The position numbers were made by a program, and so were the translations under genes. From the NCBI GenBank assembly GCA_949361645.1, contig OX442415.1, forward strand, positions 5,940,023 through 6,004,022: a stretch of 64,000 nt of DNA, in the 5' to 3' direction. Positions within the stretch are counted from its first letter, which is position 1. Each line of letters opens with the position of its first letter. The DNA is from Spongilla lacustris. Its lineage: Eukaryota > Porifera > Demospongiae > Spongillida > Spongillidae. Below the pieces are notes generated by a model. It searched no databases. It saw only the letters and a list, made by a program, of their open reading frames with translations, and was not told the DNA's origin. This document shows, piece by piece, positions 25,229 through 38,373 of this stretch.

Positions 25229-28200
25229 GCATCCACAATTAAATTATTAAATCCTTGTTTTCCACTATCATATGTTTTCTGTGTACACACACATATGTAT
25301 AAGTGTACATGTACAATGGTACAAGCCATGTGATGGTACATTTTGTAGTATTCATATTGGCACTCCTGTGTGTTGTTCCTTAAAAACTGGGTCAGTTTTT
25401 TTTATTTTATATACACTTTCATAAATGTCAATTTTCAGGTGGTACACACCTGCACTGGAAATGTACACACATATGTAAACACAGCCTAGATGACATCACC
25501 AACGGCAAACCCATCACATATGGTGCACCCATCACATTGCAGCCATGATACAAGCATGTGTAGGCAACGTGATGACTCTTTAGTATCAATACGGACATCA
25601 TTCATGTATTATATTTCAACATTATATAAGATGAAGTCTTTGTACTGTTTGAGGGTAGCAGTGCCCTAACAAACTATAGCTAGCTCTAAAACAGGTCACA
25701 TGCTTGCAGCACCTGTGCATGTGCTATCGATGTTCATAGCTGCTATGCTAGAGGAGTTGACAATAAGTATTCAATTGCAATGTGATAACATCATGATTGT
25801 GCTTGATAGTGCTTAGGTTTAGGTGTGTACTGCCAGCTTTATATAAGTAAAAAGTCCCTCACATTATAAAATAATAGCTCAGTAGACTGGATGCTTTATT
25901 AAATATGATAGGGACACATTTTCAGTGGAACATCCCACTGACGATCGCTGGGTCTTTTTGAAGCAGTAGATCCTAGCCATCCTCACTTGTTTGTTGGGGG
26001 AGGCTGTACCTGCCTCCATAAACCAACTACAACACTTGTCTAAGACAAACAAGTTGCACCTTGTACATAATTGTCAGCTTCCATCTCTGTGTCAGTACAT
26101 ACACACCAGCTGCATAGCATACAGGTCTTGTATAATGTGTCACATGCAGTACCCATGTACAGTTGTTACAGCTGAGTATGCATCTTGTGGTGCAGCCATG
26201 TACAAGCAACTACATGTACTATATATGCTGTGAAGGTAAGTTAGAAATGAAAAAGTGCGTATTTATCTCATTTCATATAATGCTCCCTTGTTTTAAGTAA
26301 GCCCTGAGGAGAAGGGTTGGCGTGGAGTTGTACACAAGGTTATATGTACATGTAACCCATTGCACAAACTACTGCTTTTTTAGTGCAATAACTTGGCAGT
26401 ACATGTAGATCTGTATCATAATGCCATAATGAATGTGATTAGCCTAGTACACAATTCGAATTGTCTGGCCCTATTGTATGAAGCCATGACTTTACCAGCA
26501 ATTCCACCACCTTTCTATACATACATGTAGATAACAGTAACCCATAGTTGCATGTCTGGGCATAAGGCTTATTGTTATTAAAATGTATAAAAGTTCAGCT
26601 ATGTAAAGTTCAGTGAAGGTACTAGGTGGTGCCTTTACAAAGACAATCTTTATGGCACACCTTGTACTCCATTATACCCTCATAATGGATACAAAAGCTT
26701 TGCAGACTGACCTGGCATACACAGGTGCTATGTAGTTGTGGCTGTACATGTGTGCTCAGTCTCAGAAGAAGTGCTGGTGCATTTTTATAGAGCTGTGTTT
26801 GTATATACGACATGCAAGAAAGTGTGAAAGATGAACACCTGCAGTAATTGAATGAGTTATATGAGTCTGTGTACTGGTGTGTGTATGTGTGTGTGAGTGT
26901 GTGTGTGCATGTGTGTAGCCTATGCTTGGTGTGCATGTGTGTACATTAACTGTTTGTGTTTGTATGTGCGTGTGATTGTCCATGTGTGCAATCAATGTAA
27001 TATGTATGGCTTCCAGGTGGGTTTCCAGTCAGTACATGTATACACACTGGCGGACGCAGGATTTAAAGAAAGGGGGGGGGTTGTAGTGGAGGGGGATCAC
27101 CAAAAGGGGGAGGTTGCGGGAGGGGGATGTGCCCCCTCCCGCGCGAAGCGCGGAAGCTTTTGAAAACATTAATTTGGTGTGCTAAAATGCATTAAAAAAT
27201 TACGAGTTTTCAACTAGCTGAGCATGCTCGTACTTTTTCATTTACTTATGCCGCATTTTGCGTATTATGTAATAGGAGGAAAGGGGGGGGGTTGCAACCC
27301 CCCTCCGTCCGCCAGTGACACACGTGCCAAGTATTGCATCATGTAATGTGCAGTGCTGTGTAAGCTCAGCAGAAGAAACATTAAAAACTAATCAAGCAAA
27401 TTGCCATCAGCTTACTATGTAGTACTGATATAATGGAAACGAATAACGCTCACAATCTACACTGAAGCATGCATACCATAATGTCATTACATGGTCTTTC
27501 CTATGTGGACTATACCTATACATTGATATACCATGCACTTTAAATTTTTGGATGTGGACAACCCTGCAAATGACTGTAATTCTATTTTAGATTTCCAACT
27601 CTAGCAAACCCACATATTTCATTCCAGACAGCACATATTTTTGATGCCCTGTTTACATGTACAGTGTGTGTCATTTATGGTCAGAGATATTACTGTAGGT
27701 CACTAAAAATATTCATCTTTTGGGCTATGCACTACATATATATGGCATTATTCGTTCTGTTATGAAGAAAAAAAGGAGCTTTTGTTCTACTGACTTATAC
27801 ATAAAGGTGATAATATCAAAATCCCAGTCGGTATAAAAGTTTTCAAGCTGTGATGTTGTTTTTACTCCAGCAGTTTTAGCTTAGTAAACAGGAGGATGTT
27901 TTTTCAATAGATTTTCATTGTTATCACAACTATAATAGTAATGGCGTTTAGAAGAACTGCGTAGCTAATATAAACCAATTATTACCACAAATGTTTAATA
28001 TTGATACATACATTATGATACATACATTTACATACAACACAATATATAAACCAATTATTGGGACAAATTTAAATCAAGTCCGAGTTGATGAGGCTAGAAT
28101 ATAAACAGTCACTTACACACACACAAACGAACACACACATGCAAACACTTATAAAAAGGTAGATATTTCCTCTCTCACCTCAGTTATTTCCAGCAACCTT

Positions 28201-29280
28201 GGCTGCTAGATGGGACCATCAGCGCGGACTGAAACCGAATAAATTTTAACGGGACTGCAATAGGACCGTGCTGATGTATCAAAAGGTGGAGCCACGTGGG
28301 ATCATGAAGTGTTGATGATGGAGGCTGTGTGACAGTACAAGGCTTTAGAATTTGCTTGTGCTGGTAAAGATATGGCATAACCACTGCTGTTATTAATTAT
28401 TCATAACGTGACGTATTGCGAAAGGAATAATGATGGTTTTTATTACGTTCTGCTCTGTATTGCCTATTTCGTCAACACACGTTGGTAAGTGCCCCAGATT
28501 CGCCGATTGTGACTTTTTAACGCTAACCGTGTGTTACATCAGGGATATTAAATACCACGGTACATACGTGGTGCGAACGTTGTTTTCTTAGAATCAGCTT
28601 CCTAAGAACCTACATGGTCATTTAAGTGTTGTGTGACCAGTATGAGCGGTATCTAACCTCCTTTTCAATTTGAGACACGTAAAGATTACGTAAGCGGATA
28701 ATTAAAGTGGTGGTGGTGGTGGGGGGACTGCAAAGTGCCTAAGTTTGCTACACGGCAAATGGCATGCAGATGTCGGGATTAAACAACACAGCATATGCCT
28801 TCCGCCGTACGAGGGTTAAGTAAACACAGATAATTTGTCATAAGCTTACCTATTTACCTAAAATTTAATAACATGCGCTGCTGCACTGCACTCAAACTTA
28901 AAGAAAAGGTCGTGCTCCTTTCATGCGACAGGTGCTGGCCTAGCACATTACAAGTTGGGATTAGTTTTATCTCCACGATTGAGGTACGTGCCAATCCAAA
29001 ACTGTATTACTTCTGAGCAGTCTTCGGCCGGCGTGCAGTAGCATAGGCTAGGTCCCTAGCGACGCTTCAATATGCACCCCCTTGGTAAAATTGTCACTTG
29101 AAACTGAAGAAGATATTAATCTAGTTTCGTACAAATAGCGAAGGGCACATGTACACGCAGAAAATGTATAACATGTTTGACGAACAATAAAGATGTCTTT
29201 CGAATTAAAAATGTGTGTATGTGTTTGTGTTTTTTCAATCACCAGCAATCTCACTTTTTCTATTGCCAAATTGATTTTAA
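25229..29280. other. Intergenic region between genes A2 and B2
   Basis: Collinear with 1,838-5,717 of unit 1. It adds a 273-bp MITE at 27,045 and lacks the left arm of the unit-1 hairpin. TG-rich DNA lies at about 26,876-26,960. Reading frames differ between the two units by indels, so I see no conserved gene. Confidence 0.6.
27045..27317. mobile_element. Non-autonomous MITE with 16-bp terminal inverted repeats
   Basis: The ends CACTGGCGGACGCAGG and CCTCCGTCCGCCAGTG match as inverted repeats at 15 of 16 positions, with ACACA-type sequence on both flanks. The unit-1 counterpart (about 3,676-3,690) is an empty site reading straight through TACACACGTGCC. G-rich and C-rich runs lie just inside both ends, as in the hAT element at 11,345, so a hAT-like origin is plausible. 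Confidence 0.85.
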
Positions 29281-30261
29281 GTAACTATCGACTTATATTC
29301 TGACTCCACATGGCAGCAGGTTCAGCTCAGTGTTGCTTCTGTGTGCTCCTCTGGCTTTGGTGACAGAGATAATCAGTATCTTGTTCAGGCAATTACTCTC
29401 TTTAACATCCAGGTCCTTCCTTCTGACGCCATTTCTGTGGAATCTGTTTTGTTCTCTCCTATCAAACAGAGAACTTTGTTTCAAAAACTAGACAATCGTC
29501 TGTTCCAGACATTGTTAGTGTCTTCTTCAGTTGCTAACAAGGCTCGTATTTTGTCTGAGTCAGCCCCTCACTCAGCTTCCTGGTTGTCTGTGGTACCATC
29601 TGCTGCACTTGGCCTCCACTTGGAACCTAATGAGTTCTTGGTAGCCTTAAAATGGTGGCTTGGTCATGATTTGTCTAGGGGTTCATTATGCCCACTATGC
29701 CCAGACACCGCACTAGACCCTCTAGGCCATCATGCAGTGACCTGCAGGCAGGGTGGTGACATAGTGATGCGCCTTGATTGGTTGCGTGACATAATTATTG
29801 ACTTTTGCCACAGTGCTCATCTGGGAGTTAAGGTGGAGGTTGGTAGCCAATTAAAATCAGATCTTAGGCAAACTTGCCCAGCTGATGTTTTGGTAGTGGA
29901 CTGGGAGAGAGGAAGACCAGCTGTGTGGGATGCCACTGTAGCCTCACCACTTACCCCTGCTGTGCTGAATGAGGCAGGAATGACTGCAGGTGCTGCAGGT
30001 ACGCAGCGCAAGCACATTGCCAATGACCTTAAGTGCCAGAAACTAGGATGGGTGTGTGTTCCTCTGGTTGTCAAGACGTATGGCAACTGGGGCAGAGAAG
30101 CACACACCACTTTTACCCGTCTGGCCACTCAGCTTGCCATATGTGTTTCTCTGCCGAAAAGTAAGGTCACTACTGATCTTTTTGGCAGACTTAGTCTGGT
30201 GCTAACTCGTAGCATAGCAAAAGCTATTTTGTCGAGAAGCCTGCCCCAATCATTTGAGTAG
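29281..30261 (+). CDS. Retroelement ORF, second copy
   Basis: This is the unit-2 copy of the frame at 5,718-6,698, also open to its TAG. It keeps CPLCP, GHHAVTC and RGRPAVWD; the changes are mostly single substitutions (for example RTRPADV to RTCPADV within the endonuclease-like region). The insertion that carries it spans about 29,294-30,435. It has no start of its own and no reverse transcriptase core. Its persistence as an open frame after duplication may reflect recency rather than function. Confidence 0.55.
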   Translation, partial: VTIDLYSDSTWQQVQLSVASVCSSGFGDRDNQYLVQAITLFNIQVLPSDAISVESVLFSPIKQRTLFQKLDNRLFQTLLVSSSVANKARILSESAPHSASWLSVVPSAALGLHLEPNEFLVALKWWLGHDLSRGSLCPLCPDTALDPLGHHAVTCRQGGDIVMRLDWLRDIIIDFCHSAHLGVKVEVGSQLKSDLRQTCPADVLVVDWERGRPAVWDATVASPLTPAVLNEAGMTAGAAGTQRKHIANDLKCQKLGWVCVPLVVKTYGNWGREAHTTFTRLATQLAICVSLPKSKVTTDLFGRLSLVLTRSIAKAILSRSLPQSFE

Positions 30262-30678
30262 CCAATGTCTGAAACATTAGTTAGGCTTAGGTACTTTGTA
30301 GTAGTCTGTTTAATAAGTAGTTATTATTTAGTGTGTTGTTATTGTGTAATTATTATAAGCCGGTGTATTATAGATACATTAACAACAGACACAACAATAT
30401 TATTATATAATATATTAATAAACATGTTCTGACGACTGTGTAACTCGCTTACTGTTCTCAGTTACATGTAGTTCCCCTTTGAATACGTGCACTTTTTTGT
30501 TGGAACAATAATTTTAATGCATAATTTGTATTGATATATAAAATACAGTGCCAACTGCCAAGCCCTGTACTGTACAGATCAGTGGGATGTTTGCCAAGCC
30601 CTGTACAGAAACTGTACAAATGGGATGTATGCAGTCCATCAATGGTATGTAAATCTTTCATTCCCTCTAGGAAGTCTG

Positions 30679-33433
30679 ATGAAAGCAGCTTTGGTGCATG
30701 CAGAGGTCACCTGCACACCGAAGCATGCAGTATCTGAAAATAGGATGGACAAGTCATGCAAATCAAGTGAGTATCAACTTACAAATCAGTTTTTGACATC
30801 ATGTATCATACATGTTTAAAAGTCAGAATTTACTACATGCAGATGTTTAATTTGTGTGCTTATTTCTTATGTGTAGTTAAAACATATTAGTATGTTACAT
30901 CCATGTAGCCAGCAAAAGCTTAGTAAGTAAGCAATTATTTTGGATTCAATTCAGTACTTGTCGTGCTACTACAAAAGCTGAGTTATGTACTGAAAGGACA
31001 TTTGCTTGATTTTGCTACTGACTAACCATGTATGGAAATTTACACAAACATGTGTATTACCTGGTGCTTGAATTTCTAGTGGCACTGTGAAATGGTTGTA
31101 TTGCTGGTCTGTATGTTACTCAGGACTCCGAATAAAAGTAATACTGTTGTCAACTCGTGGTGTCTATTTGCACCTAAGTCACTTCTTTAGTTGCTGTACT
31201 ACATAAATATTACTTTGTCCAATCAGATGTTATAATGCCACTGCATAATGACAGATAATGTCATCCTATCTGATGACAATACATAACCCAAAGCCCTGCA
31301 GTTATCCAGTAATTTTTGGTGATGGACTTGTGTTTACTTTTAGCTTCAAACAAATTATGCCACTTGCATTTTATATACATATTGGAGGCACTTAGCATTT
31401 GTGTGTACATAGGTGCATCCTACTGTACTTGTTAACTGACTTTTGCATAAATACATGTGTATGTTATCTAGCTTCGTATTGTCAGGAAGATTCTATCAAG
31501 GCCTACTACATCCTGATGCTACTTATATACCTGTCAAGTGCAAGTAAGTACCTGCACTGAATACATGTGTGTTAGAGATACATTAGAATGCAGCATAATA
31601 ATCAGAGTCACTGAACTTGTACATAATTATAAGCTCCGTGCAATCTTTGTATATTACTGCATAACATATTTACCATCCTCAGGTACTACTGGCTATGTAG
31701 TCCTCATACCTCAAGGGAACTACACAGTATTTGAGAACAATGCTTCAGCTGTTTTCAACTGTTTTGGAGATGGATCTGCTGTTGTGTGGATCTTAAATGG
31801 AAGTGGTTATGGTCCAGTACATCAACAAAGAGGAATAACATTCACATTGAGTGGAGCTGGAACTGTTGTCACATCTACCCTTTACATCCCAGCTAGGGCT
31901 ACCAACAACAACACAGAAGTGATATGTAAAGTGGCAGATAGCACTTTCTCCAATGTACAGTACAGTAATTCATCAAACCTTACTGTTCAGGGTAAGAAAT
32001 AGATAGCTATAAAAATGGGTTTCAATATATTTCAATATGACTTGGTTTTTGATTTATTTGTGCTTACATGTGCAGATGCAAATGCTATGATTATAAAAAG
32101 GTGATGGTTACTGCAACAACTGCAATAGGTCATGACCTTCACTATTACATTTTCTTATACAACAGTTGGTGACCATATATTGAGAATCCTTGATCTTGTT
32201 TTCATTTCACTAGAAATGATTGTAATTTGCAATTTTGAGAGATTTATAAAACTTCGGGGCTCACTTGCACTAGAAATGAGCTGGCGAATCATCCCGGTAG
32301 ATCTGGAGTTGCTTTTTATTTGATCACAATCACCGTAATACAGCCTTTGCAATAAAAACTGTATGCATTACTCAGCCAAATACTGTGATGTAGTACAACT
32401 TTAGTTCAGACAATTCATATACAGTATTTGGTAGCCACTCTAGTTTGTCAATGTTTGCACAATGTAGAATGTTGCACTTTGCTTCATCACCTTCTAGGTC
32501 CACTTGATGCTCCATACAACTTCTCAGTAGTCATGTCCACCACATTATCACTCTCCTGGGGCGCCCCATTCTCGCTCAATGTCACCAGATACTATCTTGA
32601 TATATTCAATTACACCCTGTGTACCAATATCACCATATATGGATGTAAGACCATCCCCAGTGATCCAGACTATACCTTCCCAAGGACATGTACCTCATCA
32701 GTTGATTTCACTGACCCTTCACTAAATGGTACAAATAAGACCATCATGGACTATGGCGATACAATTGTTTTCATATTCTTTGGCATAAATGGAGCTGGGA
32801 ATGGGACCATGGCCAATTTTACATACCTAAAAGGTTTGTATACCTATTAGTGTAAGTACTCATCCCAATATGATGAAATTACTGAGTGCGGCTTTTTTTA
32901 ATCAACCAAACTTATCAATTCTGCACTACATGTATAGCGAAATATTTGCCTATCAGTAATAATCACTTCAATTATTGGTCTACATACACAGCTGGCAAAA
33001 CAGAAGCTTCAATCACCACCACATCCTCCATGCCCATGACATCATTGGTATCATTGACAACATACAGCTCTAGTATCATGTATTCAAATTCAAAAACAAT
33101 TAATACTGTTGTTGGTAAGTAGTTTTAATGGTGCATATTTGATGGTCATCCTGTACATACAGTCTATGAAGCAATCTGTGGAGTGTCAATCTTGATTATA
33201 TTGGCCATTTTGTGTGTGGTCAGTGTGGGTATCTACATCAAATGTAAACACAAAGGTACAGTTAGTCAGTGATGTGGTGCTTGTGTTATATAAATGGTCC
33301 ACTATGATATTGACTAGATCATTTGGAGAACATTGAAATGGAAGTGAACCTTGCATATGAAGTGGTCAACAAAAGGACTCCCTCTGATATCAAGGATATG
33401 GAACCATGTCCTGCATATGGAGTGGTGCATTAG
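30679..33433 (+). CDS. Receptor gene B2: Ig-FN3-stalk-TM-tail protein (378 aa)
   Basis: The exons are 30,679-30,766, 31,472-31,543, 31,683-31,991, 32,498-32,833, 32,992-33,114, 33,163-33,255 and 33,318-33,433, with the same lengths and phases as B1. The Ig domain differs from B1 at three positions, all amino-acid changing (FNCFGDG for FYCSGDG, VQYSN for VQTSN). In the FN3 domain one of four otherwise conserved Cys is Tyr (PSDPDYTFP). The tail reads NLAYEVV instead of NHAYEVV, which makes a full match to the ITIM consensus [ILVS]xYxx[ILV]; PAYGVVH follows. All exons are open. As in B1, the first coding exon is the least certain part. Confidence 0.75.
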
Positions 33434-34742
33434 GCAGTCACAATTAAATTATTAAATCCTTGTTTTCCACTATCATATGTTTTCTGTGTAAACACATATG
33501 TATAAGTGTACGTGTACATATTGTAGTGCACTCCTGTGTATTGTTTCTTAAAAACTGCGTCAGTTTGTTTTTTTATATAAACTTTCATAAATGTCAATTT
33601 TCAGAGAATTTCAGGTACACACCTGCACTGGAAATGTACACACATATGTAAACACAGCCTAGATGACATCACCAATGGCAAACCCATCACATATGGTGCA
33701 CCCATCACATTGCAGCCATGATACAAGCATGTGTAGGCAACGTCATGACTATATACACATCAGTATCTAAATGGTCATTCCTGTATTGTATTTCAGACAT
33801 AATATGAGATGAAGAAACAAAAGTGAATTCTTTGTACTATTTGAGGGTAGCAGTGCCCTAACAAACTATAGCTAGCTCTAAAACAGGTCACATGCTTGCA
33901 GCACCTGTGCATGTGTTATCAATGTGTGTACATCTCACAATCTAACCAAGCCAAATGTGATCCCATCATGCCAAGGTGACATGCTTAACACAGCAGTCAG
34001 TCACAACTAACTGGATCTAGTATTATAAAAGGTTGCTTGAAGGGAGGAGGTGGGAGGAGGGTAAGATGAGGGAGAGAGTTAGGTGCAGACACTATGGTGG
34101 CCTGAATGGTTTTTAATAAACATTTCTCTTCCCCCTCACAACATGTGCTCTATTGGTGTTATATGTATATCTTAGGAAGAAACATGTATCAAAGAATGTG
34201 TGCCTTCAAGGATGGATGTGCTGTATTGTGTTCACCTTATCCTCCCTGGGAAGGGCCCTATGTTATGATTGAGCATGTTGATGCCGCATGTGTATGAGTA
34301 TTGTTGGCCCGAGAGTTGTCATGGATTACATGCATGTACATGTATGGTGTACAGTGTACATGCACATGTGGTTATCTAATACGTACAAAACAAGTGACCT
34401 CTCAGCCAATGAATTGTATTTGGTTGATATACCTACAATTTTGGTATCGCTCTTGGATGTAGGCACTGTGATGATAGGTTTAACTTTTAAAAAGAAAACT
34501 AAATCATGATTTGTTTCATATATCCATTTCATCATATACATACTACCAGAATTTTGATACAACTGATTTTTTTTTTCTTATATACGGTCACATATTCAAA
34601 CAGCACCAGCGTTTTGTAAAATATTTTACCATCAGCTGTGTTCTTGTACATCACAAGAGCATGTGTAGTAACAAATCCACACACTAGTGTAATCTTTCTA
34701 TGTGTTACTGTCATGTCATCAAAAAATTATTGTGGCTACTGC
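33434..34742. other. Flank between convergent genes B2 and C2
   Basis: The B2 3' flank resembles that of B1. About 34,036-34,560 is a further copy of the block at 10,246 and 13,680. The region is shorter than its unit-1 counterpart: the hAT element, the pogo MITE and one copy of the block are missing. No gene is seen. Confidence 0.6.
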
Positions 34743-37700
34743 CTAATGCACCCCTCCATATGCAGGACATGGTTCCATATTCTTGATATCAGAGGAAGTC
34801 CTTTTGCTGACCACTTCATATGCATGGTTCACTTCCATTTGAATGTTTTCCAAATGAGCTGTTCGATATTATGGTGGAGTATTTAATACATGCAACTCAA
34901 ATACAACAAACTGTACCTTTGTGTTTGCATTTGATGTAGATACCTAAGCAGACCACACTCACAATAGCTGATATTATTAGTACTGTCACTCCACTGATTG
35001 CTCCATACACTACTGCATGTACATACAGGATGCAACAATGTTAAAACATACACTTGATACATAAATAGTGCATTACCTTACCAATAGTATTACTTGCTTT
35101 TGAATTTGAATATGTGATACTTGTACTGTATGATGTCAATGACACCAACAATGTAATGGGTATGGTGATTGGAACCTCGAGCTCTGTTTGCTTTCCTGTA
35201 CAAGTATTATATAATGCAGTGTAGTTAAATTTGATGTGTAATACAATTATAACAGTTGAATCGATAGTTTTGTTAAGAGTGCTATCATAAAGTACTTACT
35301 AAATTGATTTTTGTGATAAATGTATTCAGTCATATTTCCAATCCCAGCCCCATTCATTGCAGCAAATATGAATACAATTGTATCACCATAGTCCATGATG
35401 GTCTTATTTGTACCATTTAGTGAAGGATCAGTGGAATCAACTGATGAGGTACATGTCCTTGGGAAGGTACAGTCTGGATCACTGGGGATGGTCTTACATC
35501 CATATATGGTGATATTGGTACACAGGGTGTAATTGAATATATCAGGATAGTAGCCCGTGACATTAAGACTGAATGGAGCACCCCAGGAGAGTATGAATGT
35601 GGTGTTTTTGATGGCTGCTGAGAAGTTGTATGGAGCATCCAGTGGACCTATTAAGTTTGTGGCATATGTAGAATATATGTAGGAAATTAAACTTAGTCTA
35701 ATGATACTCAACAAGACCCAGTATACCAATTCCAGTACCTAAGCACATAATTATAAGTGGTGCAAGTATTAATGATAAGCATGTGGGCATTGCTAAGATC
35801 ATAGTGATCAATTTAGGATAATTCTTAGAACAGGCAAAACAGGTAACCTGGCAAATATGTGCATATAAATTCACTATTCATTTGTACAAACAGAGAGAAT
35901 GCCTATTGAGAACAGGTAAAGAAAGTGCCAACATTTTTCTCATCTGTCCTGCCATCATCTCAACCATGTACAGGTACATGACCTTGTGACTGATGCTTTT
36001 AAAGTCCCTGGACCTGACAATAGCTCTCTGGCACTAGCAACAGTACCCCGATGTGTAGATGACAAGTTTACTTTTGTTGGTTTGATCTTTTTTCAGGTAT
36101 TCCCTCATTGGAATCAGTAAAACATCAGTAAATTATCCACCTGGGGTTCTCTCCTCCGCTCATCCATCCTATGCATCAGAGGAGCTCGTTCATCAAAGGG
36201 GCGCGTACCTTGCAGTGTCCCCTTCCCAGTAGAGCTAGTGCATAGTGAATCTAGGTTCACCCTGGACTAGAAAGCATCTAGTTGATCAACATCATTTAGC
36301 TTAATCTATTGTGTATTTGCTATATATCGAATATTTATTCATAAAAATAAACCTGGGGTAAATTGCAGTGTATTCTAAGACAATTCTTCTGCCCCTTGAT
36401 AACTCTGCTGGGCTAAGCCCATACTAGTGTTGTCCTATAACAGAGCAGATACATTGTAGAAGCTCAATGAGGTCCCGTGTACCAATTCATTATAACACAA
36501 ACACATACGTGGGGCAAATGTTAATGATAAGCATGTGGGCATTGCTAAGATCATAGTGATCAATGTATAGAACAGGCAAAACAGGTAACCTGGCAAATAT
36601 TTGCTTATAAATTCACTATTCATTTGTGCAAACTGAGAGTGCAAGTGATTGATGTTGCCTAATGCCTATTAAGAATAGGTAAAGAAAGTGCCAACATTTT
36701 TTTCCTCATACTTTTTGCCCTCATCTGAACCATGTACAGGTGCACCATGTACAGGTACATGACCTTGTGACTGATGCTTTTAAAATCACTGGACCTGGCA
36801 ATAGCTCAGCACCCTGTGTGGTCAACACCCCACATCTCTCTGGCAGTGGGGTCAATGCCCAATGATAGCTCAATCTGTTTTCAGGTATTCTCACATTGGA
36901 ATCTGTAAATTCTCCACATGAGGTAAATTGCAGCATATCATTCTGCCCATTGATATGTCTGCTGGGCTAAGCACACACCAGGGTTGTCCTATAACAGAGC
37001 AGAGCTAGCTTTGGATCTTCTGAGTAGTGATTAAACTATTTGCACTGTTGGTGCCAGAACTTGACCATGTCTTGATATACAAAACATGATACGACTTGGC
37101 AAGGCATTGCAGGGGTTCTGTTTTATTTGGATCAGCATTGTTCCCTTCTTGGTCAACTATGTGACCCAGAAATTAACCGATAACTGGTGAAACACAGATT
37201 TCTCTAACCATAGTATTCATAATTCACAAGCCACCCTATTATCAGTGAAATGATTTCTCCAAACAAGAGTAGTCAGCTAGGGTATATTAGTATATTCATT
37301 ATTTCAGGCATGGACAGTGGAAGGTTTTTATACACTTTCATTGCAATTAACGCTTGCATTGAAATGTATGGGTAATTAAAAATTCATTCCATGACATAAA
37401 GATTTCTCAACACATAAAAATCATATTAGAGCTCGGTGCATGTTCCTACATAAATAGAATTAGAAAGGTTTTTGCCATTTTGAATAGACATTAATGGAGT
37501 GTGGGGAAGCTAGGTCATGACTACTTTGACCTCACAGGGCTTGCCATCTCCACAGGAAGACTAAATCTGTTGTATTGACTGAGCTGTAAAGCAGATTGAA
37601 CCTACGGACCTGGTGAGAGTCCCTAGAACTGCTATTCACACCAGATGTAATCAAGATCTGTCCTAACACAGTATTCGTTTGTATTATTGGAACTTGCTAT

Positions 37701-38373
37701 GCTCAGGATGCTACAAATTTGGGTTCTTAATCACATGAGCACACTGCCTAACACCTATTGCATCTACACCATGTACATTTTAATGTATTGAGTATTCTCA
37801 CCTTGAAAGATCAGATTAGTTGGTTCACTGGTCTGTATATTGGTGAAAGTGTTATCTATCACTTTACATAACACTTCTGTGTTGTTGTTGGTAGAACAAG
37901 ATCTGATGTAGAGATTAGATGAGACCACACCTCCAATGGGTTGATTGGGGAGAAAGGTTATTCCCATTGGTCTGTGTACTGTATCATTATAAGCACTTCC
38001 ATTCAAGTACCAGCCAGCTGCATATCCATTTCCAGAACAGTGGAAAACAGCTGAAGCATTGTTCTCAAATACTGTGTAGTTTCCTTGAGGCGAGAGGACT
38101 ACATAGCCAGTAGTACCTGAAGATGGTAAATATGCATGTGTTTTGATAGATGAATAACATTTGTGCATGGTTCATTATGGTGTTGCATTGCAAATGAAAA
38201 ATCTCATAAAAGTAAGGTTTTTAATGGTGAAATGGTTGTTGACAAAGCATCTAATGCATGGCTATGTCAGCTCCCTTGTGGGGAATATAATAATAAGCAA
38301 TAAAATGATTGCACTTACATGTACTTTTAAGGTGTAAACACAACATCAAGTAGAAAGCAGTCCTCAATTGCAT
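34743..38373 (-). CDS. Receptor gene C2: Ig-FN3-stalk-TM-tail protein (346 aa)
   Basis: Minus-strand exons in coding order are 38,373-38,319, 38,116-37,802, 35,647-35,300, 35,195-35,082, 35,009-34,917 and 34,858-34,743. All are phase 1-1 and open. The first exon starts with the same ATG and signal peptide as C1 and uses a donor six bases further on. The Ig domain has FHCSGNG, AGWYLNG and EVLCKV; its middle part differs strongly from C1 while the first 24 residues are the same. The FN3 domain keeps all four Cys. The tail has HAYEVV, but the last motif is PAYGGVH. The large Ig-FN3 intron carries a SINE-like insert and a tandem duplication. Confidence 0.8.
35745..36965. repeat. Tandem duplication inside the C2 intron
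   Basis: About 35,760-36,090 and 36,500-36,870 share TGATAAGCATGTGGGCATTG, CAAAACAGGTAACCTGGCAA and TGACCTTGTGACTGATGCTT. C1 has the corresponding sequence once (15,750-16,080). The duplication therefore arose in C2 after the unit duplication. Confidence 0.75.
36148..36350. mobile_element. 203-bp insertion with 9-bp target duplication, SINE-like
   Basis: ACCTGGGGT occurs immediately left (36,139-36,147) and right (36,351-36,359) of the insert. C1 has a single ACCTGGGGT at the same place (about 16,150), so it is an empty site. The insert ends in an A-rich tail (CATAAAAATAA). No terminal inverted repeats are evident, so retroposition of a short element is more likely than a MITE. Confidence 0.75.
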
